Below are positions 39,474-50,712 of a stretch of 64,000 bases of DNA, piece after piece. The notes below the pieces were generated by a model. It was not told the DNA's origin. It searched no databases and saw nothing but the letters and a program-made list of their open reading frames with translations. Source of the DNA: Candidatus Faecousia intestinigallinarum. GTDB lineage: Bacteria; Bacillota; Clostridia; Oscillospirales; Oscillospiraceae. The stretch lies in the NCBI GenBank assembly GCA_018715805.1, contig DVKX01000030.1, positions 1 through 64,000 on the forward strand, written 5' to 3'. Each line of letters begins with the position of its first letter. The stretch's first letter is position 1. A program made the translations under genes and the position numbers.

Positions 39474-41689
39474 GGCATCTTCCCCTGCAGCCGCAGCTTC
39501 AGCCCCGTATACCGCCGGCCTACCTTTGCATTATTGGTCATTGCCGCCACGGTATCCTCCCGGCCTACCAGTATCAGCAATTCCCGGGCGCGGGTCACGG
39601 CGGTATAGAGCACGCTGCGGTTCAGCAGATATGGAGAACCGCCCCAGACCGAGAGAATCACCGCCCGGTACTCGCTGCCCTGACTCTTATGCACCGTCAT
39701 GGCATAGGCCGGCTCCAATTCCTCCAGCATGGTGAAATCATACTCTGCCACCCGGTCGTCAAAAGCGATGGTCATACATTCTGTTCCCTGGTCAATGCGC
39801 TGAATGACGCCAATATCGCCGTTATAGATACCGCTGCCCACAGCGCTGCCATCAGCCTTCTTCCATTGGATATCATAATTGTTTCGGGTCTGCATGACCC
39901 GATCCCCCTCCCGGAAAGCATAACCCAGGAATCTGTGCTCTTTTTTCTCCTGCGATGGAGGATTTAGGCAGCCTTGCAGTAAATTGTTCAGGCTCACAGT
40001 CCCCACGCCGCCTTTCCGGGTGGGACTGAGCACCTGGATTTCATTGGGTTGGATTCCCATGTTTTTGGGGAGTCTGACGGCGCACAGCCCCGCGATGGTC
40101 TGCCCCACCTCCTGCTCTGAGCGGCAGGGCAGGAAAAAGAAGTCGCTCTTCCGATTCCGCAGATCTGGCAGTTCCCCCCGGTTAATGCGGTGGGCATTCA
40201 TAACAATAAGGCTCTCCCGCGCCTGTCGGAAAATCTCCGTCAAACGCACCGACGGCAAAGCCTCGCTGCGCAGAATGTCCCCAAAAGGGAAGCCCGGCCC
40301 CACCGGCGGCAGCTGATCCGGATCTCCCACAAAAACCAGCCGCTTTTCAGCGGGAACCGCCTGCAGCAGGCTGTGCAGCAGCAAAATATCCACCATGGAC
40401 ATCTCGTCCACAATAATGGCGTCCGCTTTCAGTGGATTCTCCTCGTCCCGGGCGAAGAACATCCGCCCAGTATTGGGATCAACCCCTGCCTCCAAAAGGC
40501 GGTGGATGGTAGACGCCTCCCGGCCGGTGACCTCCGTCAGTCGTTTGGCCGCCCGGCCTGTGGGCGCCGCCAAGAGACAATCCAGCCCCATCTGGTCATA
40601 CAGCGACAGAATTCCGTTGACAATGCTGGTCTTGCCAGTGCCGGGCCCGCCGGTAATCAGCAGTACCCCGGCAGCGGCAGCCTCTCGGATGGCCTGCTCC
40701 TGCCGCTGAGAATAAGTAAGCCCGCTTTCCTTTGCCGCCTTGCGCACCATTTCGTCTAAATTTTGAGGGACGCTGCGGCGCTCCTGGGCAAGCTGCCGGA
40801 GACGCTGGGCGCAATAGGCCTCCGCCTCCTGTACCTGCGGCAGATAGTCTGCCGAAACACCTGCCAGCTGCTCCTCCCGGATACGTTCCCCCTCCAGCAG
40901 CCGCTGGATCCCGGCGGTCACTGCCGTCTGTTCCACTCCCAAAAGCTGCGCTGTGGCGGCGGCGAGCTTCTCCCGGGGCAGGAAGCTATGCCCAGCCGTC
41001 AGGTTATAGCGAAGCTCAAAGAGGATACCCGCCTCGATACGCCGCGGATCGTCCCCCGTCACGCCAATTTCAATGGCAAACCGATCCACCGATCCGAAGG
41101 ACGCCTCCAGCCCCTCTTCCATGAGCAGATACGGGTCGTCGTAAAGCAGTTCCATAGCCTGCTCCCCATACATCCGATAGGTACGCACTGCCAACTGGGC
41201 GGGCAGGCCATGCTGCGCAAAAATCTCCATCAGCCGCCGTACGCCTGTCTGCATCTGAAATTCCCTGCCGATCTCCTTGGCCTTCGCCAGGGAAATACCC
41301 GGTATCTGCGCCAATTTTTCCGGCTCCCGTTCCATGATCTCCCATGTCTGCTGCCCGAAGTGCTCCACGACCCGGGCAGCGGTTCTGGGGCCGATGCCCT
41401 TGATGATCCGGCTGGATAAATACGCCAATATCTGCGCCTGTGTCTGCGGCAGCAGACGCTCCAGAAATTCCGCTTCAAACTGGCGGCCATAGCTGGCATG
41501 GCTGCTCCATTTGCCCGTGACCATCAGCTCCTCCCCCACGCCGGGCAGGGGAATGGTACCCACCACGGTGTGCGTCTGTCCGTCCTGGCACTGCAGCCGC
41601 ACCACAGCATAGCCGTTCTCATAGTTCTGGAACACCACCGCCGTGATCGCTCCCTGCAAAATCTCCATCTCTTGTTCGTGCAATTCCAC
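39470..41689 (-). CDS. recD2: ATP-dependent RecD-like DNA helicase (RecD2)
   Basis: 739 residues, SF1B 5'-3' helicase. The N-terminal OB-like domain and helix-hairpin-helix repeats (IKGIGPRTAARVVEHFG, IPGISLAKAKEIG) are the RecD2-specific part. Walker A is LLITGGPGTGKTSIVN, motif II IIVDEMSMVD, motif III FVGDPDQLPPVGPG, and the late motif YAMTVHKSQGSEY. It acts in DNA repair without RecBC. A GTG start (41689) with AGGAGCGA is used; a later ATG exists at codon 8. Operon recD2-comF-mreB-DUF2500. Confidence 0.93.
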   Translation of the reverse strand: MELHEQEMEILQGAITAVVFQNYENGYAVVRLQCQDGQTHTVVGTIPLPGVGEELMVTGKWSSHASYGRQFEAEFLERLLPQTQAQILAYLSSRIIKGIGPRTAARVVEHFGQQTWEIMEREPEKLAQIPGISLAKAKEIGREFQMQTGVRRLMEIFAQHGLPAQLAVRTYRMYGEQAMELLYDDPYLLMEEGLEASFGSVDRFAIEIGVTGDDPRRIEAGILFELRYNLTAGHSFLPREKLAAATAQLLGVEQTAVTAGIQRLLEGERIREEQLAGVSADYLPQVQEAEAYCAQRLRQLAQERRSVPQNLDEMVRKAAKESGLTYSQRQEQAIREAAAAGVLLITGGPGTGKTSIVNGILSLYDQMGLDCLLAAPTGRAAKRLTEVTGREASTIHRLLEAGVDPNTGRMFFARDEENPLKADAIIVDEMSMVDILLLHSLLQAVPAEKRLVFVGDPDQLPPVGPGFPFGDILRSEALPSVRLTEIFRQARESLIVMNAHRINRGELPDLRNRKSDFFFLPCRSEQEVGQTIAGLCAVRLPKNMGIQPNEIQVLSPTRKGGVGTVSLNNLLQGCLNPPSQEKKEHRFLGYAFREGDRVMQTRNNYDIQWKKADGSAVGSGIYNGDIGVIQRIDQGTECMTIAFDDRVAEYDFTMLEELEPAYAMTVHKSQGSEYRAVILSVWGGSPYLLNRSVLYTAVTRARELLILVGREDTVAAMTNNAKVGRRYTGLKLRLQGKMP

Positions 41690-41742
41690 TCGCTCCTGTT
41701 CTGATGGGTGACGTCGCCGCCTTTTCCCACGGCTTTTTTCTT

Positions 41743-41771
41743 AGTGTACAATATTTTTCTGAAAATGGAAA
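41743..41771 (-). promoter_or_regulatory. Probable promoter of recD2
   Basis: Minus strand TTTCCA (41771-41766), 17-bp spacer, TACACT (41748-41743). It is divergent from the ATP synthase promoter. Confidence 0.45.
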
Positions 41772-41842
41772 GTCCCTGTCCATTCTTTTTCGGTTTTCTT
41801 CCCCGCCTTCCGTAAAATTTCCGGCAACTGCATAATTCTTCC

Positions 41843-41871
41843 TTGAATTTTGGCAGAATTTAGAGTATACT
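41843..41871 (+). promoter_or_regulatory. Promoter of the ATP synthase operon
   Basis: TTGAAT (41843-41848), 17-bp spacer, TATACT (41866-41871). The first gene of the operon starts 32 bases later behind GGGGGCGGAGC. Confidence 0.7.
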
Positions 41872-41902
41872 AACTGCATAGTATTTTTTCTGGGGGCGGA
41901 GC

Positions 41903-42160
41903 ATGAAAAACGCGAGTTTGCTGGTATGGCTGACCCAGCTGGGTCTGTCCGTGGCGCTGCCCCTGGCTGGTTTCATTTGGCTGGCTGTATGGCTGCGGGA
42001 TAGCTGCGGCTGGGGTGGCTGGGTGGTATGGGTCGGGATCCTGGTGGGTCTTTGCTGCGCCATCGATGGTCTGCGGCAGTCTCTGAAAGCTATGGAACGC
42101 CTAAGCCGCGGCAAAAAGCCGCCTCCCACCGACGCCATTTCCTTTAACGACCACACATAA
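41903..42160 (+). CDS. atpZ: AtpZ/AtpI-family small membrane protein
   Basis: 85 residues with two membrane helices (about 8-30 and 39-60) linked by a Gly/Trp-rich turn, and a basic tail (RLSRGKKPPP). It has the AtpZ (DUF3989/AtpI-related) plan: WLTQLGLSVALPLAGFIWL and then a second helix. In Bacillus and alkaliphiles AtpZ with AtpI assists assembly of the c-ring or Mg2+ supply to the ATP synthase. It is first in the operon, 14 bases before atpI. Confidence 0.8.
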   Translation: MKNASLLVWLTQLGLSVALPLAGFIWLAVWLRDSCGWGGWVVWVGILVGLCCAIDGLRQSLKAMERLSRGKKPPPTDAISFNDHT

Positions 42161-42174
42161 GCAAAGAGGTACCC

Positions 42175-42579
42175 ATGGATTCCCGAAAAATCGTATTGAA
42201 AGAAACCGCCGTTGTCGCCTTGGGGCAGGCAGTCTGTGTAGGCGTGATGCTGGCGGTCTACGCCCTGCTGGGCAAATTCAGCATCCCGGTTCTGCTGGGC
42301 GGTATCGTGGGCGGTATTCTGGCTCTCGCCAATTTCCTGTTCATGGCCATCAGCGCCAACTTGGCGGCAGACAAGGCGGAGAAGCAGGACGTGGCCGGGG
42401 GCAAGGCATTGATTCAGCGCTCCTTTCTGCTGCGTCTGGCAGTGCTGGCGCTGCTCCTGTTCGCCTGCGTCAAAAGCGGCTTTTTCGATCTCATCGCTCT
42501 GCTGCTTCCTCTGCTGTTTGTCCGGCCGGTACTGACTGTGGCCGCATTTTTTGAAAAGAAGGAGGGATCTGCCTCATGA
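42175..42579 (+). CDS. atpI: ATP synthase subunit I (AtpI)
   Basis: 134 residues with four hydrophobic segments (about 10-31, 36-60, 78-98, 101-123) and a GG-rich second helix, VLLGGIVGGILALANF, characteristic of AtpI. It helps assemble the c-ring in the membrane and is not part of the final enzyme. AAAGAGG precedes the ATG. It overlaps atpB by 4 bp (ATGA). Confidence 0.87.
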   Translation: MDSRKIVLKETAVVALGQAVCVGVMLAVYALLGKFSIPVLLGGIVGGILALANFLFMAISANLAADKAEKQDVAGGKALIQRSFLLRLAVLALLLFACVKSGFFDLIALLLPLLFVRPVLTVAAFFEKKEGSAS

Positions 42580-43481
42580 ACGTAAGTGTCACCGGCGCGT
42601 ATATCTACTATGTTATTCCTATTTTGGGCGGTATTCCCATCACCCAGACCACCGTATCCCTGGCGGCAGTGACCATATTGCTCACCATCGCTTCCTATTG
42701 CCTGGGGAGAAATCTGACAAAGCGGCCGGGAAACCTCCAGGTGCTCACCGAGAAAGGGATCACCATGATGTACAACATGGTAGTGGAAACCATGGGCGCT
42801 CATAACGCCAACTGGTTTCCCTATATCTGTACCATCTTTCTTTCCTCCATCTGCGGCTCCCTCATCGGCATGACCGGCTTCCTCCGCTCCACCACTGCGG
42901 ATCTCAGCGTCCCTCTGGCCTGGGCGGTGCTCACTTCCGCCATCATCTGGTATCAAAGTATCCGGCACAATGGCTTCCTCGGCTGGCTGAAAGGCTTCAC
43001 TGAGCCGGTGGCGGTCATGACCCCTATGAACCTTATCTCCGAGGTGGCGCAGCCGGTTTCCATGGCTTTCCGTCATTTCGGTAACGTAGCGGGCGGCGGC
43101 GTGATCACCAGTATTCTGTATACGGCGCTGGGCATGGGTTCCGCCGTGCTGCTGAATCTCATTTCCGCCACCATATTCGTGCCAATCATCCTGCTGGCGC
43201 TGGCTGTGGGGCTATATTTCTGGGGACGAAAAACCCAAAAGGCCGTCCGCCGGATCGCTGGACTCGCCTTGGGCGTGCTGGCCATCCTGGGACTGCTGCA
43301 ATATGCCGGGGTTCTTTCCGGCGTACCCATCCTGCAATTCGGCATTCCTGCCGTGCTGTCCATTTATTTTGACGTCTTCTCCGGCTTTGTTCAGGCGCTG
43401 GTATTCAGTATGTTGAGCATGGTCTATATTTCCAGCGCTTGCCCCCCGCCGGAGGAAGCCAACCATTCAGGAAATTCTTAA
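42576..43481 (+). CDS. atpB: ATP synthase Fo subunit a
   Basis: 301 residues, integral membrane stator subunit with the ion half-channels. Helices span nearly the whole length. The essential Arg facing the c-ring lies in PVSMAFRHFGNVAGGGV. TPMNLISEVAQP is the conserved segment just before. The C-terminus ends in the usual VFSMLSMVYISSA helix. It is a little longer than average because of an extra hydrophilic loop around FWGRKTQKAVRR. Ion specificity is set mainly by subunit c, which here looks Na+ type. Confidence 0.94.
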   Translation: MNVSVTGAYIYYVIPILGGIPITQTTVSLAAVTILLTIASYCLGRNLTKRPGNLQVLTEKGITMMYNMVVETMGAHNANWFPYICTIFLSSICGSLIGMTGFLRSTTADLSVPLAWAVLTSAIIWYQSIRHNGFLGWLKGFTEPVAVMTPMNLISEVAQPVSMAFRHFGNVAGGGVITSILYTALGMGSAVLLNLISATIFVPIILLALAVGLYFWGRKTQKAVRRIAGLALGVLAILGLLQYAGVLSGVPILQFGIPAVLSIYFDVFSGFVQALVFSMLSMVYISSACPPPEEANHSGNS

Positions 43482-43492
43482 TATTTCAATAG

Positions 43493-43768
<276 letters not shown>

Positions 43769-43804
43769 GTCCCTTTCCCATTCTAAACGAAAGGAGCAAT
43801 GAAG

Positions 43805-44311
43805 GTGCAAGAATTTGAAGCCTTTCTGGGGGTCAACTTCTGGAATTCCCTGTTCGCGTTGGCAAACCTGGCTCTGCTGGTGTTTGTTATGAAGAAATTT
43901 CTGTACGGTCCTGTGATGAAAATGATCCAGTCCCGGCAGAAAGAAATCGATGATCTCTATTCCGACGCGAATTCCGCCAAAGCCTCTGCGCAGGCGCTTC
44001 AATCAGAGTACCAGCAGAAGCTCTCGGAAGCCCAGCAGACCAGCGAACAGCTGGTGAAAGAGGCCGTCGCCCGGGGGCACAGCCGTGAGGAAGAGATCCT
44101 CCGCAATGCCAACGCAGAAGCTGCCGCCATTCTGGACAAGGCTGCCGCTGATGTGGCGCGGGAGAAGAAGAAAGCCGTCAACGACGCCAAGGACGAGATT
44201 TCCGTTATCGCCCTGGCCATTGCCGGGAAGGTAGTCGGCCGGGAACTGAGCGATGCAGATCAATCCCGTCTGGTGGACAGCTTTATTGAAGCGTTGGGTG
44301 ACAGCCAATGA
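43805..44311 (+). CDS. atpF: ATP synthase Fo subunit b
   Basis: 168 residues. An N-terminal membrane helix (FWNSLFALANLALLVFVMKKFLY region) is followed by a long Ala/Glu/Lys-rich coiled coil that forms the peripheral stalk and reaches subunit delta. I favour the GTG at 43805, eight bases after AAAGGAG; the in-frame ATG at 43799 is only two bases from that ribosome site. It overlaps atpH by 4 bp. Confidence 0.93.
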   Translation: MQEFEAFLGVNFWNSLFALANLALLVFVMKKFLYGPVMKMIQSRQKEIDDLYSDANSAKASAQALQSEYQQKLSEAQQTSEQLVKEAVARGHSREEEILRNANAEAAAILDKAAADVAREKKKAVNDAKDEISVIALAIAGKVVGRELSDADQSRLVDSFIEALGDSQ

Positions 44312-44847
44312 CCCAGATCGGAACGCTTTACGCCCAGGCGCTCTACGGCTTGGCGCAGGAAGAAAACACGGCGGCAGCCACCATGCAGGAGTTAAACGCC
44401 CTGGAGGAGAGCTTTTCCCAGGAGCCGGGCTTCCTGCGGCTGCTTTCCAGTCCAAACCTTTCCAAACAGGAACGGTGCCGGATCTTAGACGACAGCTTCC
44501 GGGGGAAGATCAGCCGGAATGTGCTGAATTTCCTAAAGCTGCTCACCGAAAAGGGCTATGCCCGGCATTTTCCCGACTGCTGTCGGGCTTTTGAAAATTA
44601 CTACAATGAAGATCACGGCATCCTGCCCGTGACCGCCGTCACCGCAGTGCCGCTGACTCAGGAGCAATCCGAAAGGCTGGCGGACAAGCTTTCCGCGCTC
44701 ACCGGCAAGGCCATTCAGCTGCACAATCGCGTGGACGCAAGCTGCCTGGGCGGCGTCCGCTTGGATTATGACGGCAGGCAGGTGGATGACACGGTGTCCC
44801 ACCGGCTGGAAAATATCCGCAATTTGTTGAAAAACACCGTACTCTGA
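44308..44847 (+). CDS. atpH: ATP synthase F1 subunit delta
   Basis: 179 residues. It joins the b dimer to the top of the alpha3beta3 head. An N-terminal helical bundle ([35 protein letters not shown]) is followed by the C-terminal beta region with the conserved [25 protein letters not shown]. The start overlaps the atpF stop (ATGA). Confidence 0.94.
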   Translation: MTQIGTLYAQALYGLAQEENTAAATMQELNALEESFSQEPGFLRLLSSPNLSKQERCRILDDSFRGKISRNVLNFLKLLTEKGYARHFPDCCRAFENYYNEDHGILPVTAVTAVPLTQEQSERLADKLSALTGKAIQLHNRVDASCLGGVRLDYDGRQVDDTVSHRLENIRNLLKNTVL

Positions 44848-44869
44848 CAGAAAGCAGGTACCGTATTCT

Positions 44870-46384
44870 ATGGAATTACGACCCGAAGAAATCACAAAGA
44901 TCATTCGCAGCCAAATCAAAAACTATGAAAACAAGCTGGAACAGAGTGAAACCGGCGTGGTAATCATCGTTGGCGACGGCATTGCCAAAGTTTCCGGCCT
45001 GGACAACTGCATGGCCGGAGAATTGGTGGAATTCCCCAACGGTTCTTATGGTATGGCGCAAAATCTGGAAGAAGATACTGTGTCCATCGTCATCCTGGGT
45101 ACGGACAACGGCATCCGGGAAGGCGACACCGTAAAGCGTACCGGGCGCGTGGTCTCCGTTCCTGTGGGCAGCGGCCTAATCGGCCGCGTGGTCAATGCGC
45201 TGGGCGAGCCCATCGATGGGAAAGGCCCTGTCTCCGCCGAAGACTACCGCCCCATTGAAATGCCCGCACCGGGCATTATCGACCGGGAACCTGTGAACGT
45301 TCCTCTGCAAACCGGTATCAAAGCCATCGATTCCATGATCCCCATTGGCCGCGGCCAGCGAGAATTGATCATCGGCGACCGGCAGACCGGCAAGACCACC
45401 ATTGCCACCGACACCATCCTGAACCAGAAGGGCAAGGATGTGCTGTGTATTTATGTGGCCATCGGCCAGAAGCGCTCCACTGTGGCGCAGATCGTCAGCA
45501 ATCTTACCATAGGCGGCGCTATGGATTATACCATTGTGGTATCCGCCACCGCTTCCGAACTGGCGCCTATGCAGTACATCGCCCCCTATGCCGGCTGTAC
45601 CATGGGCGAGCACTTCATGCATCAGGGGAAAGACGTGCTGGTGGTCTATGACGACCTGAGCAAGCACGCCGTGGCCTACCGTGCCATCTCTCTGCTGATC
45701 CGCCGTCCCCCCGGACGGGAAGCCTATCCTGGCGATGTATTCTATCTCCACTCCCGGCTCCTGGAGCGGGCGGCGCATCTATCCCCGGCTAAGGGCGGCG
45801 GCAGCCTGACAGCGCTGCCCATCATCGAGACTCAGGCGGGCGATGTCTCCGCTTATATCCCCACCAACGTGATCTCCATCACCGACGGTCAGATCTATCT
45901 GGAGTCCGAGCTGTTCAATGCCGGCATTATGCCCGCTGTAAACCCGGGCATTTCCGTATCCCGTGTGGGCGGCGACGCACAGATCAAGGCTATGAAGAAA
46001 GTTTCCGGCTCCCTGAAGCTGCTCTACTCCCAGTACCGGGAGCTGCAGAGCTTTGCACAGTTCGGCTCCGATTTGGACGCGGATACCAAGTCCCGTCTTG
46101 CTCAGGGCGAACGGATCGTGGCGGTGCTGAAACAGAAAAACGGAGAGCCGGTGGAGGTCGCCCAGCAGGTGTGCATCCTCTACGCCGTCACCCATGGGTA
46201 TCTGGCCAATGTCGCCGTGGAGGACATTCCAGAGTTCGAGCGGCAGCTGGAAAGCTACATGGATACTGCCCATCCTGAAATTCTCTCCGCTATCCGCGCC
46301 ACCGGTAAGCTGGAAAGCGAAACCGAGGACGCGCTCAAAGCCGCGCTGGACGCGCTGCTGGCACAATTTCAAGTTGGTAAATAA
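44870..46384 (+). CDS. atpA: ATP synthase F1 subunit alpha
   Basis: 504 residues. The non-catalytic nucleotide-binding subunit. Walker A is [13 protein letters not shown]. The arginine finger lies in [14 protein letters not shown]. The C-terminal helical domain matches the usual length. Cytoplasmic F1 head, alternating with beta. It follows atpH by 22 bases. Confidence 0.98.
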   Translation: MELRPEEITKIIRSQIKNYENKLEQSETGVVIIVGDGIAKVSGLDNCMAGELVEFPNGSYGMAQNLEEDTVSIVILGTDNGIREGDTVKRTGRVVSVPVGSGLIGRVVNALGEPIDGKGPVSAEDYRPIEMPAPGIIDREPVNVPLQTGIKAIDSMIPIGRGQRELIIGDRQTGKTTIATDTILNQKGKDVLCIYVAIGQKRSTVAQIVSNLTIGGAMDYTIVVSATASELAPMQYIAPYAGCTMGEHFMHQGKDVLVVYDDLSKHAVAYRAISLLIRRPPGREAYPGDVFYLHSRLLERAAHLSPAKGGGSLTALPIIETQAGDVSAYIPTNVISITDGQIYLESELFNAGIMPAVNPGISVSRVGGDAQIKAMKKVSGSLKLLYSQYRELQSFAQFGSDLDADTKSRLAQGERIVAVLKQKNGEPVEVAQQVCILYAVTHGYLANVAVEDIPEFERQLESYMDTAHPEILSAIRATGKLESETEDALKAALDALLAQFQVGK

Positions 46385-46400
46385 GGAAGGAGGCTGACGC

Positions 46401-47237
46401 ATGGCTGGCGTTTCCACCAAGGAAATCAAAACCCGTATCCGCAGTATGGAAAGCACCAAGCAAATTACAAAGGCCATGGAAATGGTAGCAGCCTCCAAGC
46501 TGCGCCGCGCCCAGAACCAGGTGCTTTCCGCCCGTCCTTATTTTGAGATTTTATATTCCACCATCAACGACATTGTTGATTCCACCCAGGATTTTTCCTC
46601 TCCCTATTTGGCGCCCCGCGCCGGACAAAAAACCGCTTATGTGGTGATTGCCGGCGACCGCGGCTTGGCCGGCGGCTATAACAGCAACATTCTGAAAATG
46701 GTCTGGGCAGAGATAGCAGATCAGGAAGCCCTGGTGCTGCCCATCGGCAAAAAGGCCGTGGAATTTTTCAAGGCCAGAGGCACCGTACTGCTCACGGAAA
46801 AATATGCGGAAGCGGAAAACGTCTCAGTCGGCGACTGCTTTTCCCTGGCCAAATGGCTGTGCAAAGGGTATTTAGAGGGGGAATATGACGAAATCCGGGT
46901 AGCCTTTACCAATTTTGTCTCCGTCCTCTCCCAGTCCCCCAGCACCTTACGGCTACTGCCCTTGCAGCCGCGTCCCACAGGAGGACACCCTGCGGACATC
47001 CTCTACGAGCCAGACAGCGCCGCTGTTTTTGACGCCATCATTCCGGAGTATCTGGGAGGTGTGCTGTACGGGGCGCTGTGCGAGAGCCGCGCGTCTGAGC
47101 AGGCCGCCCGACGGACGGCTATGGAATCCGCCACCCAGAATGCGGAGGATATGATTGCCGATCTGAGCCTGAAATTCAACCAGGCGCGTCAGGCGGCCAT
47201 CACCCAGGAGATCACCGAGATTGTTGCGGGCGCATAA
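46401..47237 (+). CDS. atpG: ATP synthase F1 subunit gamma
   Basis: 278 residues, central rotary shaft. N-terminal helix KEIKTRIRSMESTKQITKAMEMVAASKLRRA and C-terminal helix ESATQNAEDMIADLSLKFNQARQ... form the coiled coil, ending ITQEITEIVAGA. The central Rossmann-like part contains VIAGDRGLAGGYN. GAAGGAGGCTGACGC precedes the ATG. Confidence 0.97.
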   Translation: MAGVSTKEIKTRIRSMESTKQITKAMEMVAASKLRRAQNQVLSARPYFEILYSTINDIVDSTQDFSSPYLAPRAGQKTAYVVIAGDRGLAGGYNSNILKMVWAEIADQEALVLPIGKKAVEFFKARGTVLLTEKYAEAENVSVGDCFSLAKWLCKGYLEGEYDEIRVAFTNFVSVLSQSPSTLRLLPLQPRPTGGHPADILYEPDSAAVFDAIIPEYLGGVLYGALCESRASEQAARRTAMESATQNAEDMIADLSLKFNQARQAAITQEITEIVAGA

Positions 47238-47246
47238 GCCCTTTGA

Positions 47247-49072
<1,826 letters not shown>

Positions 49073-49081
49073 ATATATTTT

Positions 49082-49106
49082 ATCCCCACCGAAAGCCGGT
49101 GGGGAT
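49082..49106 (+). terminator. Terminator of the ATP synthase operon
   Basis: Stem ATCCCCACC/GGTGGGGAT ten bases after the atpC stop, followed by TATTTCT. Confidence 0.75.
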
Positions 49107-49257
49107 TATTTCTGCCCAAGCACGAGCAGTCCTTGAGCAAGACGAACCCTCTGTGGGAAAGCGCAGCAGATAGGCCAATGTCAAAGCCTTGGGCTGGGGC
49201 ATCACAGCAAGTCCCCGCCGGAAACCCCGGCGGGGACAATTGCCAGCGCTTATTCTT

Positions 49258-49737
49258 TTATTCCGGAGGTAAGGTGGCGATGGTTCCCACATCCGGGGGC
49301 AGCATTCTGTCCTCGTCCAATACTTCATATTCCGACAAGTCCAACCCCTCCTTACACTCCGCCGGGATATACCAGAAGCTCAGAGCAATGAGGTACCGGC
49401 CATCGTAGTCCACAACGAACTGATCAAATTCCCTTTTTCCCCAGGACATATCTTCTCTTTCTGTTCGCATCAGCCACAGCTTTGGGCCAAGCGTCTTCAT
49501 CTCCAGGATGCGGTTGCTGATTTCCGGTCTATAACCCTCGAAAATCGCGTCAATAATGGAGGGGCAGTAAATGGTCATCCGCATACTGCTTTCCGGTTCT
49601 TCTTCTTTGCAGGCATCCAGATAAGTCTGGGCAAATTCTCGTACCTCTTTTGGAACCCCGGATGTATCGGAGCAACCTGTCAGCAGCATTCCCACCAGTA
49701 TCAGGCAACACAGTAATAAGATAATCAGTTTCTTCAT
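49258..49737 (-). CDS. Lipoprotein of unknown function
   Basis: 159 residues. Signal peptide MKKLIILLLCCLILVGMLLTG with lipobox LLTGC, predicted lipid anchor on Cys22. The mature domain starts SDTSGVPKEVREFAQTYLDAC and contains a two-sheet-like pattern ending EYEVLDEDRMLPP. This looks like a DUF4878/NTF2-like small lipoprotein, but I cannot assign it. It follows a secreted protein gene by 25 bases on the same strand, so the two are probably an operon. Confidence 0.8.
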   Translation of the reverse strand: MKKLIILLLCCLILVGMLLTGCSDTSGVPKEVREFAQTYLDACKEEEPESSMRMTIYCPSIIDAIFEGYRPEISNRILEMKTLGPKLWLMRTEREDMSWGKREFDQFVVDYDGRYLIALSFWYIPAECKEGLDLSEYEVLDEDRMLPPDVGTIATLPPE

Positions 49738-49762
49738 GATAGAACCCCCTTATGTATTAGGA

Positions 49763-50350
49763 TTAGTTAGTGGAACGATAGACCGCAACACTACCAAACA
49801 CATAGTCGGTGCCATTGACTGGCGATATATTCCGAATAAATGAGTAGATTTTCTCTGCTCTTGGCAGCGTGCTTACTTTCACTTGCAGATCATGCGACCC
49901 ATTTTTTCTGACATCTTTATACGCGCCCGGTACTTTTATGTAATCACCAGTGGACATATCCAAAACACACAACCCAAAGCGCATAGTCATACTCTGATCA
50001 TTTGACGCAGAATGATGCAAGTCCGCTTTACAGATGATGTACTCTGTCCCATCGGGTAAATACATCGGGTAGAAACTCTTGTTTGCATCCGTAGCTGAAC
50101 GGCTACTCAACAGGTTTGTTACATGTGTCGCTTTGATAGCAAACAGCAACTTGTAGCTATAGCCTCCTTCGCTGAGATCTTCCGGAAAAGTCGGTGCGCG
50201 CGTTTCCGGAAGGATAATTCCCGTCTCGTTTTCCGTGCTGCCCAGGTAATCAGGATCATCCGTTTCCGCAGCGTAGACGGGCAAGAAGAGGCAGAACATC
50301 ATTACCAGCGCAAAAAACAGGGAGAAAAAGCGTAAAGTCGTTTTTTTCAT
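49763..50350 (-). CDS. Secreted protein of unknown function
   Basis: 195 residues. Signal peptide MKKTTLRFFSLFFALVMMFC with cleavage expected after VYA, leaving AETDDPDYLGS. The mature part is rich in Thr, Ser and Asn with a beta pattern (EYIICKADLHHS, MTMRFGLCVLDMSTGDYIKVPG, NGTDYVFGSVAVYRS), suggesting a single extracellular beta domain. There is no sorting motif or repeat. AAAGGACGGAATTGTT precedes the ATG at 50350. Confidence 0.78.
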   Translation of the reverse strand: MKKTTLRFFSLFFALVMMFCLFLPVYAAETDDPDYLGSTENETGIILPETRAPTFPEDLSEGGYSYKLLFAIKATHVTNLLSSRSATDANKSFYPMYLPDGTEYIICKADLHHSASNDQSMTMRFGLCVLDMSTGDYIKVPGAYKDVRKNGSHDLQVKVSTLPRAEKIYSFIRNISPVNGTDYVFGSVAVYRSTN

Positions 50351-50712
50351 AACAATTCCGTCCTTTCCATTTGCTATTTTTGGGCGTACCATTTTTCCAT
50401 TTGCTGTATTTGGGGGTTACCAGAATTTCTCCTCTCCTTTCTTCCTGTATACCTGTATATATGTTCGTTTAGCTGATCCCGTCGCCCGCAGTGCGCCTTC
50501 GATCTTGAGCGCCGGCCTTTTGCGCGCAGCTATACCTCCGCCGCGCCCTCTGCTAAACCTTAATTATATTATAAAGTTAAAAAAATTTTTGTCAAGCAGC
50601 ATTATTTTGTCACATTTATGCCTTTTCTGTTGTGTCCGTTCCATACAATTATCCCCGCCGATCCTCGGCGGGGATAATCTTGCCAGCACGCCGGAAAATC
50701 TCCGGCCAGGCT
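50351..50712 (-). promoter_or_regulatory. Long leader and promoter of the secreted-protein operon
   Basis: Minus strand TTGACA (50595-50590), 16-bp spacer, TATAAT (50573-50568), giving a leader of about 210 nt. The leader contains two 21-bp direct repeats (50364-50384 and 50394-50414, 19 of 21 identical, 30-bp period), each with GCAAATGGAAA on the minus strand. An extra AGGAG-rich stretch lies at about 50430-50440. Possibly a site for a regulator or a translated leader. Confidence 0.6.
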
